Below are positions 51,208 to 60,375 of a stretch of 64,000 nt of DNA, in pieces. Below the pieces are notes generated by a model. That model worked only from the letters and a program-made list of their open reading frames with translations. It made no database searches and was not told the origin of the DNA. The stretch comes from Hippasteria phrygiana (lineage: Eukaryota > Echinodermata > Asteroidea > Valvatida > Goniasteridae). Location: the NCBI GenBank assembly GCA_037893225.1, contig JAZGUH010000714.1, positions 62,001-126,000 of the forward strand, in the 5' to 3' direction. The first letter of the stretch is position 1. The number at the start of each line of letters is the position of its first letter. A program made the translations under genes and the position numbers.

Positions 51208-54200
51208 TGCACTGTATATATCTCCGAGGACAAGAGAAGAAAGGAAACACAAAGAAACCTTTCAGTCCTCGAACGTAGAGTCTTTTGTTGAAATCGGTCC
51301 TTGAACGTAAGGATACGTGCTTAGTCTATGGGGGTTGGTTATATTAAAGGAACAATAGGAAACACAAAGCATTGTCCTCGGACGTATTGGGGAAGTACGA
51401 CTGTATGTATATATATGTGTGTCTGTCGGTAATTCGATTATCTCCAGAACCAGGCACTGTATGAAGTTGAAAATCAGCAGGTGTATTGCTCAGGACCCAA
51501 GTTTGAAGTTGTTTGGATGAGCGGTTCTCAAAAAAGCTGCAAAAAAGCAGCAATACCGGAGGCCTAGACCCGCAAACGTGGCAGTATAGACCCGACCACC
51601 ACGCACTGCTGCGCATTTTGAACGGGCACCGAACTGCACTGTACCGCCACGGGTATAGACCGCTATGCATGCAATGGGGCGTGATCTAATATGCAAATTA
51701 GACGCATGCGCATCAGTGTTACAAAAACCAGCTCTTCCCAAGAAACTCACTTCCAAAGCTGTGATACACGTGTGGCATGGAAACATACACCTGTGGCTTT
51801 CTTTAACGAAAGACAAGCAATTTGTCTGTTTCGAACAGGCACATTTTGCACTGCACTAGTTCTATAAATTTGGTGTCCAATTTTGGTGTCCCTGTTACAT
51901 CTGACACGTATAAGATTTTGCAATTCAGGACACATTCCTTAACCCTAACCCTGCCAGACACAGCACAGTGCATCTGTGCTGACAGCTTGACCTTGCTGCA
52001 CTCTGCACACAAGTCAATGTGACAAAGTATGCAATCTGATGCGTCTGCCAGGGTTTCTAGTTTTAATGCCTTCTATACCTGCCAAACAATTAAACAATAG
52101 TCTGAAGTGAATTTTAATGATAATTGATAGGAAATTACACAGGTCGGGTGTAACAGGGACACCAAAAAATGTCACACTTTTGGCCCCCAAATGTATAGAA
52201 TGACCCGTTTGCCTTTGAGAAAAAAAACTTGCTCAAGTTCAAAACAAACAAAACAAAAGTAAAGGAATTAAAGGGAGCTTATTGTTTTAAAATATCTGAA
52301 TATCTCAGCATCTGTTTTATACTAAAGATTTTCGAAGTCAACAAAGAAACTGGCAGGAGCGGGATTCGAACCTGCGACCTCCGGGTTACCGTACCGGCGC
52401 TCAACCAACTGAGCTATCTTGCTCTATGTTGGCAGTCTCCCAAAATTGTCAGCATCTTTGTTCGGGTGGGCGCTAGTCAGAAGTCATAAGCCCACAATGC
52501 CGTATAGCTAGGGATCACACCCAATTTTACGATACAACCTGGGAAGCGACATTGTGGGGATCACTCAATGAGGATACGACTTTTTAACTTATAATTCGTC
52601 AAACAATCCACAAGGGAAACTGACAAGTTTAATTTGAATACATTCAAAGTTGTATCCTCATTGAGTGATCCCCACAATGTCGCTTCCCAGGTTGTATCGT
52701 AAAATTAGGTGTGATCCCTGGCTATACAGCATTCTGGGTTTATGACTTCTGACTAGCGCCCACCCGAACAAAGATGCTGACAATTTTGGGAGACCGCCAA
52801 CATAGGGCAAGATAGCTCAGTTGGTAGAGCGCCGGTACGGTAACCCGGAGGTCGCAGGTTCGAATCCCGCTCCTGCCAGTTTCTTTGTTCACTTTGAAAA
52901 TGTATTCAAATTAACCTAGTCAGTTTCCCGTGTGGACTGTTTGACGAATTATACTAAAGATAGTAACTGATAGCAATAGATGAATTCGTTGCGCTTGTTT
53001 ATGCTGGGCAAAAGCCAAAATTGGTCTACAACTTACCAGCCCTTCATCGCCGACATCATAGTTAAGATGATCAATGACGGCAGTACCCTCCTCGTCAAAG
53101 TCCACTCCGCATTCTGTACCGAGCTCTCTGATTGGTTCACCTGCAGCAGACAAGGGTAAACACACAAGAAAAATAAATCACAACACTTATGACCTGGCAT
53201 AGAGAATGTGTGTAGAAAGTAGCAACATTTGAAAAAGTGAGATAATATTGTATTACCTGATACAGTGGAACGCCGCTATAACGAACATCGCGGGATCCAC
53301 AGATTTTGTTCGCAATAGCAATTAGGGCTGTCCCGAATATACCGAATATTCGCTCGTCAACCGAATATTCGAATACCATTTTGCCGGTTCGAATATTTGA
53401 AAAGATATATATGCACATACAAATACGACTCTGATGGTATTTTAATAGAAAAGTTACAGTGCTTAGCAGTGTCAAATGCCGCATTTTTGTCAATCGTAAC
53501 TTTTTGTGGACGGAAGTTTATTGTTCCCGTCCGTAAAACCCTCGATACAACAGGGGCATGCAAAAAAGATGCCTATCGAACGGTCCATAATATTAATCGC
53601 CACACGTAAAACACCGGCGTTTTTTTATGTGCAATTTTTTTTTTACCGGCGCAGCATACATTGAAAAACTTGATCGGCGAGTATCAAATATTCGGTCAAA
53701 TCCAGTTTCAAATATTTGAATACTAAATTATTCAAAAATGAAAAGCCCTAATAGCGATCGTTCGTTATAACGATTTTCTGCCAAATGCCCATATTTCAAC
53801 ATGGCGTCCGTTCTTTTAAATAGCGCCCTCTTGTGTCACATTTGAAGTGCGCCCTCTTTTTACCATTGTCAGTGTATGAAACCACTGTCCATTCATCTTG
53901 GCAGCACGTCACCCTGCACGCCCTGGCGGTTGCTTTAGGACGACTTTGAACATGTGCCGCCCATTGAATCATGTAATTACATGTTCATACTTTCTAAGCT
54001 TACCGAATTCTAAAGCAACAGTTGGCTTTTCCCTTCTATTCCTTGGGGAAATAATAGCCACCTGTCACTCTTCAACATAAAGCTGCGGTCTTCCGTTGTT
54101 CGGTAATTTTTTACACAAAGTTTGGGAGCCAAGGGTGGTGTTCATTATAGCCGAATGTTCGGTATAGCGGCGTTCCACTGTAATACATGTTTTATCAGCT

Positions 54201-57200
54201 TTTGAGGTCGGTAGAGTCGTGAGAAAATGAAACTTAAAGTCAGTGACCCATCCCATCGAAACTACACAGCAGGGGGTCGAATTTCAGGTAAAACCCTACT
54301 ATACAGCTGGGCTAGTAACACAAACATTTTACTAGACGGGAAGGTATTTCACAAGACCAATGGTAAAAATAAGAACACACAGTGTTTTGAATGAGTGTGC
54401 TGTTTCAATTTTTTCCCCTTTGCCGACCTTGTTGGGGGAGGTTAGAAATGCTGTTTTGATTGAAACTCCCTGCCTCAAAACTAAAAATGACCATTCCAGA
54501 AATTATGAGGCGTTTTTCAGTTCACCAGATTTTAAAAAAATGAACTTTAGTGATAGCATTTCACGCAGTGTATGAAAAAAATCACTAGACCACCGGACTA
54601 GTTCGGTCAAGAGTTCACTAGACCAACGCTCAAATCACTGGACTCGGTCCAGCGGTCCAGTGGATATTTCGATCCCTGTAACAGCAGAATGCAATTATTG
54701 GTAACCACTTCTCTTTGTTGGTTAGATAATTTAGGGGTTATCAGAGAACATCGTTTTCAAATTAAAAATACTAAAATCCCAAAACCAAACTTCACAGTAG
54801 AATGTAATGTAGAAGGCCACGGAACAACTTTCCACCCATTTCAAGCTAACATGTCACATTTAAAACGTTGCATTCCTGAAGAACATATATGAACAAAATT
54901 ATCTAGATTGGAAAAAAAAAAATCAGCGGACATTTTCAAACATTCTGGGTTATTCACAGAGTAATGACGTTTTCTTACCTATGTCGGAGCTTGCAGAGAC
55001 CAGAACATTTCCACCAGCGTCTATGAATTCTGTGATTGATCCTTCAGCAATCTGACCCCCAAACTCTGTGGATAGACATCAAAGTCCTGATTAACCCACA
55101 CCCTGCTAAATCCTATAAAACCCAACAATGTCATTTGTTGGATTTAGCAGTCAACTCAATACAAACTACATAGCATATTGGATATTGGGAAAGAGTTCCA
55201 TATCCGGATATCACTTATACCTCGTGCACAAAGTCTATGGGCCATGACAGAAAAAGTCAAAGTATTTTCGAAGAATAAGTTGAAAATTGTTCCCTCCTAA
55301 ATTCGTGTTTCTTCATCAGATTTACACTTTGTGGTAGTTTTAAAGTCATATTAAGGGAAAATAAGTGATGTCCGGATATGGAACTCTTTCCGGATATTGT
55401 ATTCAGCAGGGTAGCAGCTAAATACAGTGAAACGCCACTATAACGAACATCGCCGGATCCACAGATTTTGTTTGTTATAGCGATCGTTCGTTATAGCTTT
55501 TTTCTGCCAAATGCCCATTTTTCAAAATGGCATCCGTTCTTTTAAATAGCGCCCTCTGCTCTTGCGTCGTATTTGAAGTGCGCCCATTGTCAGTGTATGA
55601 AACCACTGTCCATTCATCTTGGCAGCACGTCACCCTGCACGCCCTGGCGGTTGCTTAAGGACGACTTTGAACATGTGCCGCCCATTGAATCATGTAATTA
55701 CATGTTCATACTTTCTAAGCTTACCAAATTCTAAAGCAGCAGTTGGCTTTTCCCTTCTATTCCTCGGGGAAATAATAGCCACCTGTCACTCTTCAACATA
55801 AAGCTGCAGCCGTCTGTTGATCGGTAAGTTTTGTACACAAAATTTGGGAGCCAAGGATGGTGTTCGTTATAGCCGAATGTTCGGTATAAGCGGTGTTCGT
55901 TATAGCGGCGTTCCACTGTATTGGATTTTGTCGCATTTAGGAGGGTGGAAGCAGACTTATGGTAAAATTTCAGTTTGATTTTGTTGAATTTGGCAGGGCT
56001 CATACAAACAAATACCTGTTGGATTTTGATGGATTTTGTTGGATTCAGCAGGGTCACAAGGACAAAAATGAAGGGGGTTAGGGTTTATATATAATTCCGT
56101 TAACCCTAACCCACATCAATCCTCCAAAATCCTCCTTGCAGTTTTGGAGGATTTTGGAGGATTGAGGATGAATGGTATTTTCAAAAAAAAGAGGATTTTG
56201 GAGGATTGAGGATGAATGGTGTTTCAAGCAGAGGATTTTGGAGGATTGAGGATGAACAGTGTTTAAAGCACATGAGGATTTTGGAGGATTGAGGATAAAT
56301 GCATTTTTTTGGGGCAGGGTAATCGGAGGGTTTTGGAGGATTGAGGATGGTTCCTAGCAAAAAGGGTCTAGGGGGTTAGGGTTAAGGCGCCCTCTGTCAA
56401 CAGCAAACGATGTCAAACTTTAAAGTGTTGAATCCTGTGGTCTTGGTAAGCGATATTCTCGTAAAAAAATCACTATTTCGAGTGACATTTCAAGGAATTG
56501 AACCTAACCTATGTGTACATAGACATTATCTAGATCATGCTTATGAAATGTTGTGGCAGAAAATTTTGTGACAAGAGAGTTACGGATCATGAAAAAATAT
56601 ATGAATTTTTTCTTCTGGAAGTATTTAGTCACAAATCTGGATTCCATACACTGCTGATGCTCTGGCTTTACTTATGGCTGGATGAGTGGATATGGTTACA
56701 ATGCAGCAAGTTATCCTGCCACACTTATGCGGCTAATTCTTTATAGTCTGTCAACCTGTAAACTTGTAGCAATGACTCTGAATTCTCACCTCGGAAAGAT
56801 TTTACTTTAATACGAAGTGCCAAGTGTTTATACAAATGGATGGTTATTAGAGCTGTTGTCGACGGGCCTTTTGTCGACAATGTTGGCGACAATGACATTT
56901 TTCCGACATGTCGATACAAATGGCTCATTGTCGACAAAACAAAATTTAAATATAAAAATCCTCACATGCAATTTGTGTCCAAGCTGTTCTAATAAATAGC
57001 CTGGGGAATTTCTGGTCACACTGCGTACGGCCCTTGCTTAATACATGACACATGACATGATATTTCCAAATTAAAACATTGCCAAGAACGGGATCGGGGC
57101 TTGCAGAAGAACAATGTTTGTTGTTTTAAATAATACATATACTTTACCTTAAACTATGAACGTCGGAAATGACAAGGAATTCAACAATTATTACAGTAAA

Positions 57201-59354
57201 GAAGAAAGGTAAGAAATCAGACTTCACGTCTGCGTTTCAGTAATATAAACAACGTTTTACGTGTAGTCCATGCCCGATTTATTTACCCGACTTGTAACTT
57301 GCTTTTGTCGACAATTTGTCGACGTCAGAGTTATATTTTGCCGACATGTCGACAAGAAAAATCACCAACGACAACAGCTCTGATGGTTATTTTCCAAGAT
57401 TTGCTGTTCCTTACCAATTTTGGTGGGGGTATTAAAGTAAAACCTTTCCCTAACCTCATTCAATCACAAGGTACTCACTCACCTTCTACTGATGGACAGA
57501 AGAGTACTAAATGCTCATAAATATACTCTCCATAATTTGCGAGCTTTAGACCAGGGTCGTCTGCCGTTTTAAAGGTTAAATCAAAGCCACGATCTGAAAT
57601 GACAAGAAGTACGCATTCTGTCACCACTGGTCACATTATTATCAAATTTGTGTTGACTGATCAAAAACTGTAGCCTGTTAAAAAAAGTATCCTATTGTTC
57701 AGTAATAAATTTGGCATAAATTCAGCTATTTGGATTTGTAGGAAAATCCATTTTTAAGCCTAACTCCCTGCCCAGTACATGTAGATATGATGTGAAAAAT
57801 CATATTGAAATTGGAGGATTCAGGACTGTTAGGGTTAATGAAAAAATAGAGAGGCACAATTGCAGAATACCCCGCCACTCGTCTATCCCAGCTCCTATCC
57901 GGATACACGAATACGGGGTCACGGTTGACTGCCCTCAATAAACCTTCTTACTCCCACTCCGTATCCCCGTATCCACCTCGGGAGAACCTGCCTCGACTGG
58001 GGTACATGTACTTTCGGGTGCCAGGGTATTCTGCAATTCGCGAGGTCAGACACCCGGGAACTTCGCTTGAACTTTGTATATCTAGATTAGTGGAAAACAA
58101 GGAAAATCGGGCGCCTAGGACGAAGACGTCATGCCAACCGCGAGAATGACTCCAATAAGAATTGGGTTGATTTTTGTTGGTAAGGGGGGGGGGGGGGGGG
58201 CTGAGCTTTCTCTAATTCCTAGTAACCTCTCCCCCCCCCCCCCCCCCCTGCAACATCGGGGGGGGGGGGGGGGGGGGGGGGGTGTAGCTGCCTGCCCGCA
58301 CATGCCGCATCGTTGTTGTTTTTTTGGTATGGGTCAACTCGTACCAAGTCAACTCGTACCCAAGTCAACTCGTACCCAAGTCAACTCGTACCCACGGTAC
58401 CATCGGGTTCGTTTTTCTTTTGTTCTTTTTACCAGCAGCGTAGCCAGGGATGTCTCCATGGGGGGAGAGTGGGGGGGGGGGGGGGGAGTTCCATATCCGG
58501 CCATCACTAAAAGAAAAAGTTTGTGTTTCTTCTTAAGATTTACAAATTACACCTTTTGGTAGTTTTTAAGTCATATTAAGGGAAAATAAGTGATGGCCGG
58601 ATATGGAACTCTTTCAGATTCAGAAGGGTAATTTATTTTAAAAAACGGAAAGCGTTCCATATCCGGACATCACTTATTTTTCCTTAATAATAAATATGAC
58701 TTAAAAACTACCAAAAAGTGTAAATCTGATAAGGAAACACGAATTTAGGAGGGAACAAATTTCAACTTATTCTTTGAAAATACTTTTTCTGAGACTTTTT
58801 CTGTCATGGCCCATAGACTTGGTGCACGAGGTATAAGTAATGTCCAGATATGGAACTCTTTCCGTTGACCGGGGTACAAGTTGACTCGGGTACGAGTTGA
58901 CTCGGTCTCGGGTACGAGATGACCCAAAATCATTTTTTTTAAATCAGATGATCGATGACAAACTAATATTAATTAATTGCATGGGGCCCAAACACCTTTT
59001 GTTATACCATGCCCAAATGTTAAAAACAAATATAAAAAGAGAATCTCAATCAGGACTAAATTAGGCCAAGTGAAACGTGATGACATATTATTCACGAATT
59101 AGATTATGCAGTGATGGCAAATGCCACGTCGAATGTGCAGGACCGGTGCGTGCGGTGGGAGTACCCAACGCGGCATTCAAAAACAAAGCTTATTTGAGGT
59201 TATAACAATTTTTACCTTGCATCGAATCGAAAAATATTGAGTGAGTTTCTTTGGTACTTGATGAGTCTAGCAAAACCAGCGTCTTTCCTCCACCCTGGAC
59301 GGTGGAGAGAATCGCCAAAATACTGCACAAAACGAGAGCCACGCCGACCGCCAT
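41462..59354 (-). CDS. DDOST: Oligosaccharyltransferase 48-kDa subunit
   Basis: Ten exons: 59216-59354, 57483-57593, 54979-55065, 53037-53140, 50173-50267, 47501-47743, 46961-47105, 45137-45257, 42936-43042, 41462-41617. All have GT-AG borders and matching phases, and they sum to 435 residues. The protein is an ER membrane subunit of the complex that N-glycosylates nascent proteins; it is structural, not catalytic. Visible parts are a signal peptide (1 to about 21, chosen from the ATG of [10 protein letters not shown]), then [82 protein letters not shown] and [20 protein letters not shown]-terminal membrane segment (about 405-424) and the tail KTKKE follow, the tail fitting a KxKxx ER-retrieval signal. 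Order and length match animal DDOST. An in-frame upstream ATG would add 24 residues without a better signal peptide. Confidence 0.97.
42146..42377. mobile_element. Foldback MITE of the GCTGCTTAAGCA family, DDOST intron 9
   Basis: The left end is ggggccaatttcacggcgatg and the right end is ggcagctccgttaaattgacccc. It shows the aagcacaaaaatttgcttagca core also seen at 49874-50150. Confidence 0.65.
42629..42788. mobile_element. Truncated TTAA MITE, DDOST intron 9
   Basis: This is a reverse-complement relative of 46553-46734. The right end caatggg|TTAA is intact. The left border falls at an internal TTAA of the full element, so it is a shortened form. Confidence 0.6.
43811..45095. mobile_element. 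1.3-kb CAGG...CCTG element, DDOST intron 8
   Basis: The ends are CAGGGCTTGAAAT and ATTCAAGGCCTG, flanked by a 6-bp repeat CATTTA (43805-43810, 45096-45101). Near both ends the sequence repeats short gccttg/gccgtcgtgcc words. No transposase domain was recognised. Confidence 0.65.
45358..45793. mobile_element. MITE with CTGCAAAAAGGGCTATTATG ends, DDOST intron 7
   Basis: It starts at gctctgcaaaaag and ends at ctttttgcagagc, with a terminal repeat of about 28 bp reaching the word tgtcgca. The inner part is AT-rich. No clear target duplication was seen. Confidence 0.72.
46175..46392. repeat. Interspersed repeat shared with 3285-3470, DDOST intron 7
   Basis: See 3285-3470. This copy keeps the central hairpin around actcggcgctttgcgcctcgt. 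Confidence 0.8.
46553..46734. mobile_element. TTAA-flanked MITE with CCCATT ends, DDOST intron 7
   Basis: It is bounded by TTAA (46549-46552, 46735-46738) with short ends CCCATT and AATGGG. Related copies are at 42629-42788 and 38955-39275. Confidence 0.7.
48195..49053. mobile_element. MITE with GGCCGTCCATAAAGTACGTA ends, DDOST intron 5
   Basis: The terminal repeat GGCCGTCCATAAAGTACGTA, extended by CGCACGAA, is perfect at both ends. Second G/C-rich blocks with gtacgcat sit just inside each end. The same type of terminus recurs in many invertebrate genomes. Confidence 0.8.
49188..49633. mobile_element. CAGGCATGCAACT MITE, DDOST intron 5
   Basis: The ends CAGGCATGCAACTCTTC and GAAAAGTTGCATGCCTG are flanked by the 6-bp repeat TATAGG (49182-49187, 49634-49639). 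A long minus-strand ORF crosses it but has no recognisable domain. Confidence 0.75.
49874..50150. mobile_element. Foldback MITE of the GCTGCTTAAGCA family, DDOST intron 5
   Basis: It opens with ggggcgaatttcaccgagct and closes with agccgttccgagagattggcccc. The left subterminal part carries three tandem cttagcacaaaaattt units. Confidence 0.65.
50384..50969. repeat. Foldback repeat, DDOST intron 4
   Basis: Left arm 50384-50571 (tataccggcaaaataatagg...) and right arm 50805-50968 are near-exact reverse complements around gggaggccttccgaaaaagtt. Partial extra copies of the arm occur between the arms and at about 51060-51170. Confidence 0.8.
51172..51204. repeat. (GT)16 microsatellite
   Basis: About 33 bp of alternating TG in DDOST intron 4. 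Confidence 0.95.
52351..52423 (-). tRNA. tRNA-like sequence (probably pseudo or SINE-derived), left arm
   Basis: Both Pol III promoter boxes are perfect (TAGCTCAGTTGG and GGTTCGAATCC). It folds as a cloverleaf, but position 33 is C instead of U, the anticodon would be GGT (not used by animals for Thr), and the acceptor stem has A-C mismatches, here also at the first pair. It is probably not a working tRNA. Confidence 0.55.
52806..52878 (+). tRNA. tRNA-like sequence (probably pseudo or SINE-derived), right arm
   Basis: It is the same sequence as the left arm copy, except that the first acceptor base is G and pairs correctly. The discriminator base would be A. C33 and the GGT anticodon argue against function. 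Confidence 0.55.
53263..54180. mobile_element. Pogo/Tigger-like MITE, interrupted, DDOST intron 3
   Basis: The ends CAGTGGAACGCCGCTATA and TATAGCGGCGTTCCACTG are flanked by TA. It matches the uninterrupted copy 55425-55918 on both sides of a nested insertion (53323-53750). Confidence 0.82.
53323..53750. mobile_element. hAT-type MITE nested in the pogo-like MITE
   Basis: The ends TAGGGCTGTCCCGAATA and AAAAGCCCTA are flanked by an 8-bp repeat (atagcaat / atagcgat, one mismatch). The interior is rich in cgaatattcg palindromes. The empty site is visible at about 55475 in the second pogo-like copy. Confidence 0.8.
55188..55391. mobile_element. hAT-type MITE GGAAAGAGTTCCATATCC, DDOST intron 2
   Basis: The ends GGAAAGAGTTCCATATCCGG and the reverse complement are flanked by an exact 8-bp repeat GGATATTG (55180-55187, 55392-55399). 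Two more copies lie at 58487-58614 and 58650-58862. Confidence 0.85.
55425..55918. mobile_element. Pogo/Tigger-like MITE, intact, DDOST intron 2
   Basis: The ends CAGTGAAACGCCACTATAAC and AGCGGCGTTCCACTG are flanked by TA. It is a full-length relative of 53263-54180. Confidence 0.82.
56104..56381. mobile_element. TTAA element with telomere-like ends and inner minisatellite, DDOST intron 2
   Basis: It is bounded by TTAA (56100-56103, 56382-56385) with ends CCCTAACCC and GGGTTAGGG. The inside is a 28- to 55-bp minisatellite of ggattttggaggattgagga units. A second element of the same build lies at 61768-62088. Confidence 0.75.
56849..57381. mobile_element. MITE with AGAGCTGTTGTCG ends and 10-bp target repeat
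   Basis: The ends AGAGCTGTTGTCG and CGACAACAGCTCT are flanked by GATGGTTATT on both sides (56839-56848, 57382-57391). Many gtcgac words lie within. A 9-10-bp duplication is typical of Mutator-like elements. The unfilled host sequence occurs inverted at 61656-61760. Confidence 0.82.
58487..58614. mobile_element. GGAAAGAGTTCCATATCC MITE, shortened copy
   Basis: It runs from ggagttccatatccggccatcac to gatggccggatatggaactctttc. Compared with 55188-55391 about 75 bp of the interior are missing. Confidence 0.7.
58650..58862. mobile_element. GGAAAGAGTTCCATATCC MITE, full copy
   Basis: It is a full-length relative of 55188-55391 in the opposite orientation, starting ggaaagcgttccatatccgg and ending atggaactctttcc. 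Confidence 0.75.
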
Positions 59355-60375
59355 GTTGAAAATGTGACAGAGGAAGAATATTTCAGAGGCACATCGGTGA
59401 AGAGGCAAAAGTTTCCTGTTGTGCATGTAGTCTGCTGGCAGTGGTTCGCCGCGCCGACAAGGAGAGATTCACTGTCGATTTAATCATAGTATTAATTCTG
59501 AATCTGTTTTAAACCCACTTTAGTGGCATCAATCATTCAAAAATATTTGCAAAATCCGTTCGGTAAAATCGATTTTGGGTTTTTGGGCTTCGAAATTAAA
59601 GGAGAGTTTTAAACAAATGTCAGGATCAACCATGAGGAAGGAATAATAATAAATAATATATTAAAATTTGTATTGCGCGATCTCAATAACAATCAATCAA
59701 AAACAGAAAACGGGCCTGTGGAATGATTAATTATCAGATTCGTTCAAAAAGATCTAGCAAATCCCACTTGGTAGTCGTAACTGAAATTGTATATCTATTT
59801 GTTTTTGCTTGTAATGATTAAATTTCGTGAAAAAACGCCACTTTAATGTCGGACTATTTTTTTTGATACGAGGAGTGATACGTATTGGACCACGTCGACC
59901 AATCAGTTTTAGCCAACGTGGACTCGCTGTCGTTTGGCGAAATAGCAGACGACAAAGCACCTTTTTAGCTATCTCGGGAAAATCTCTGTGGATATTTCCT
60001 TCTGATTTCTCCCAAGAATGAATAGAAGGGAATTCCAAACATACATTTAAACTATGGAGGAACGAACAACAATGCACTAACAAGCCGTGTGATCTGAGTA
60101 GCGGAGACTTTTTTCATTGCAAGAATTTTAAACCAAGTTAAAACTAAACGATTTTTTAACAAACATGACCTTTATCCCGCTTGCAAACTTTGACCTACAA
60201 ATTTATTTCCGTTTTCCACAAGAGTATGGTGCGTGTCTAATGTTGTCACGTAATTTGATGCGACGTGCATAGGAATTCAGACGTCATTTGGAAGCGCTTG
60301 ATTGTTTTCGTGTCAAACTGTGTAAAATACAAACGTGTATTTTTTGGTGGTTTTCAGCCGTTTTCCGATGTCGAA
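59355..60375. promoter_or_regulatory. Head-to-head intergenic region between DDOST and the TPR gene
   Basis: The two start codons face away from each other about 1 kb apart. No TATA box placed convincingly for either gene and no known repeat was seen, unlike the introns on both sides. A shared promoter is plausible by geometry only. Confidence 0.4.

Larger units (their letters stand above)
52329..52900. repeat. Large palindrome with outward tRNA-like ends
   Basis: Arms of about 250 bp (52329-52580 and 52648-52900) are near-exact reverse complements around a 67-bp centre. Each arm ends in a tRNA-like sequence. The centre (cgtcaaacaatccacaaggg...) is itself found inverted just outside the right arm at about 52900-52957. 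Confidence 0.9.
58331..58925. mobile_element. Element with tandem GTCAACTCGTACCCAA ends, DDOST intron 1
   Basis: The left end carries four copies of (g)gtcaactcgtaccca (58331-58396). The right end carries three inverted copies (58862-58925). It contains two copies of the GGAAAGAGTTCCATATCC MITE, a G-run near 58468-58485 and little else. Next to it, 58181-58281 holds three long G or C runs. Confidence 0.68.

Noticed and set aside
52351..52878. Two functional tRNA genes (Thr, GGT)
   Set aside because: C at position 33, an anticodon not used in animals, stem mismatches and the palindromic setting point to tRNA-like repeat ends.
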